This document shows positions 6,333 to 7,036 of a DNA stretch of 7,036 nucleotides, one piece after another. Each line of letters opens with the position of its first letter. Within the stretch, counting starts at the first letter, position 1. Origin of the DNA: Caldilineaceae bacterium (GTDB lineage: Bacteria > Chloroflexota > Anaerolineae > Caldilineales > Caldilineaceae); contig JAHEML010000195.1 in the NCBI GenBank assembly GCA_024643705.1, positions 1 through 7,036 on the forward strand, written 5' to 3'. The translations under genes and the position numbers were made by a program. The notes under the pieces are model-generated. The model had not been told where the DNA came from and did not search any database. It saw only the letters and a list, made by a program, of their open reading frames with translations.

Positions 6333-7036
6333 GTGTCCCGTCTCGAACTCTACACCAACGATCCATCCGTCTCCGTCGTCACTGGAGCCTGCCCCCACGA
6401 CTGCCCAGACACCTGCTCGTGGCAGGTGGCGGTAAACCGAGAAAGCGGCGCGGCAGTCGATATTTGGGGCAACCCGGCCCACCCCATCACCCAGGGCAAA
6501 CTCTGTGGCAAGGTGGACCGCTACCTGGAACGAGTCTATCATAGCGGGCGGCTGACCACCCCCTTGCGCCGGGTGGGGCCAAAGGGCGGCGGGCATTTCG
6601 AGCCGGTCTCGTGGGAGAGAGCGCTGGCCGAAATCGGGGCGCGACTGACGGCTGTGGTGGAAGAATGGGGCAGCCAAGCAGTGTTGCCCTATTCGTACAG
6701 TGGCACGTTGGGCTATTTGCAAGGCGAAGGGATGGCGGTGCGCTTCTTCAACCGGCTGGGCGCATCCAAACTGGCCCGCACCATCTGCTCGGAGGCGGGC
6801 TTCGAAGGCTACCTCTACACCATTGGCGCTGCCCTGGGCACGGCAACGGAAGAGTACGCCCATGCCAAATTCATCCTGATTTGGGGCAGCAACACCCTCA
6901 CCAGCAACCTGCATCTGTGGCAATTTATCCAGGCGGCGCGCAAACAGGGCGCGCGGGTTGTGGTGATCGATCCCGCTAACACCCGCACAGCCAAAGCAGC
7001 GGACGAATGGTTGCCAATCCACCCTGGTACAGATGG
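6333..7036 (+). CDS. Molybdopterin oxidoreductase, DMSO reductase superfamily, N-terminal part, cut by the right edge
   Basis: The visible 234 residues are the start of a molybdenum or tungsten bis-MGD enzyme, a family of about 650-750 residues for this type. C20-P-H-D-C24-P-D-T-C28 and C58 (in GKLCGK) give the C-x3-C-x3-C-x29-C pattern for one Fe4S4 cluster. The first MGD-binding region follows (PYSYSGTLGYLQGEG, then TICSEAGFEG), and then a Rossmann-like FILIWGSNTLTSN with RVVVIDPANTRTAKAADEWLPIHPGTD, which is highly typical. There is no twin-arginine signal, so the enzyme is cytoplasmic. Translation begins at GTG 6333 with GGAGG. The substrate (formate-like, thiosulfate, polysulfide, or other) cannot be told from this part. 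The gene has its own promoter region and is not part of the sugar-acid operon. Confidence 0.95.
   Translation, partial: MSRLELYTNDPSVSVVTGACPHDCPDTCSWQVAVNRESGAAVDIWGNPAHPITQGKLCGKVDRYLERVYHSGRLTTPLRRVGPKGGGHFEPVSWERALAEIGARLTAVVEEWGSQAVLPYSYSGTLGYLQGEGMAVRFFNRLGASKLARTICSEAGFEGYLYTIGAALGTATEEYAHAKFILIWGSNTLTSNLHLWQFIQAARKQGARVVVIDPANTRTAKAADEWLPIHPGTD

Noticed and set aside
5927..6544. 205-codon open frame on the plus strand across the 6085-6332 intergenic region
   Set aside because: It runs across two predicted divergent promoters and then out of frame into the molybdopterin gene. Its translation is arginine- and proline-rich without motifs.

Overview
The window is GC-rich, densely coded bacterial DNA carrying seven protein genes. 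Two are cut off by the window edges. I see no RNA genes, insertion sequences, phage genes or CRISPR repeats. The combination of an intracellular-looking sulfatase, a CBM9-like protein without an export signal and a CPHDCPDTC-type molybdopterin oxidoreductase would suit an environmental heterotroph. Chloroflexota (Anaerolineae/Caldilineae-like) is my best guess from the general character of the proteins, but nothing here proves the lineage.

Layout: (1) bases 1-799, minus strand: the N-terminal 266 residues of a type I sulfatase, running off the left edge. (2) 800-1000: a divergent control region with a near-consensus promoter in each direction and short repeated words. (3) 1001-5383, plus strand: a tight four-gene operon with gaps of 23, 32 and 53 bases. 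It encodes a COG3964-type metal-dependent amidohydrolase/deacetylase, a small P-loop kinase, an FGGY-family carbohydrate kinase, and a PLP enzyme of the SelA-like family that includes D-glucosaminate-6-phosphate ammonia-lyase (DgaE). (4) 5390-5434: a strong hairpin terminator shared by two converging genes. (5) 5434-6084, minus strand: a CBM9-like carbohydrate-binding protein. (6) 6085-6332: a second divergent promoter region. (7) 6333 to the right edge, plus strand: the N-terminal 234 residues of a molybdopterin oxidoreductase with an Fe4S4 motif.

How the genes may work together (inference): amidohydrolase, sugar kinase and SelA-like ammonia-lyase together look like a catabolic route for an N-acylated amino sugar acid or similar hydroxy/amino acid. 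The steps would be deacylation, phosphorylation and elimination of ammonia to a 2-keto-3-deoxy acid phosphate. In the known dga pathway a PTS transporter makes the phosphorylated substrate; here an FGGY kinase could do so in the cytoplasm. The divergent sulfatase could remove sulfate from the incoming compound. The expected aldolase and a transporter are not in this window. The role of the small P-loop kinase is the main open question. The molybdopterin oxidoreductase has its own promoter region and need not belong to the same pathway.
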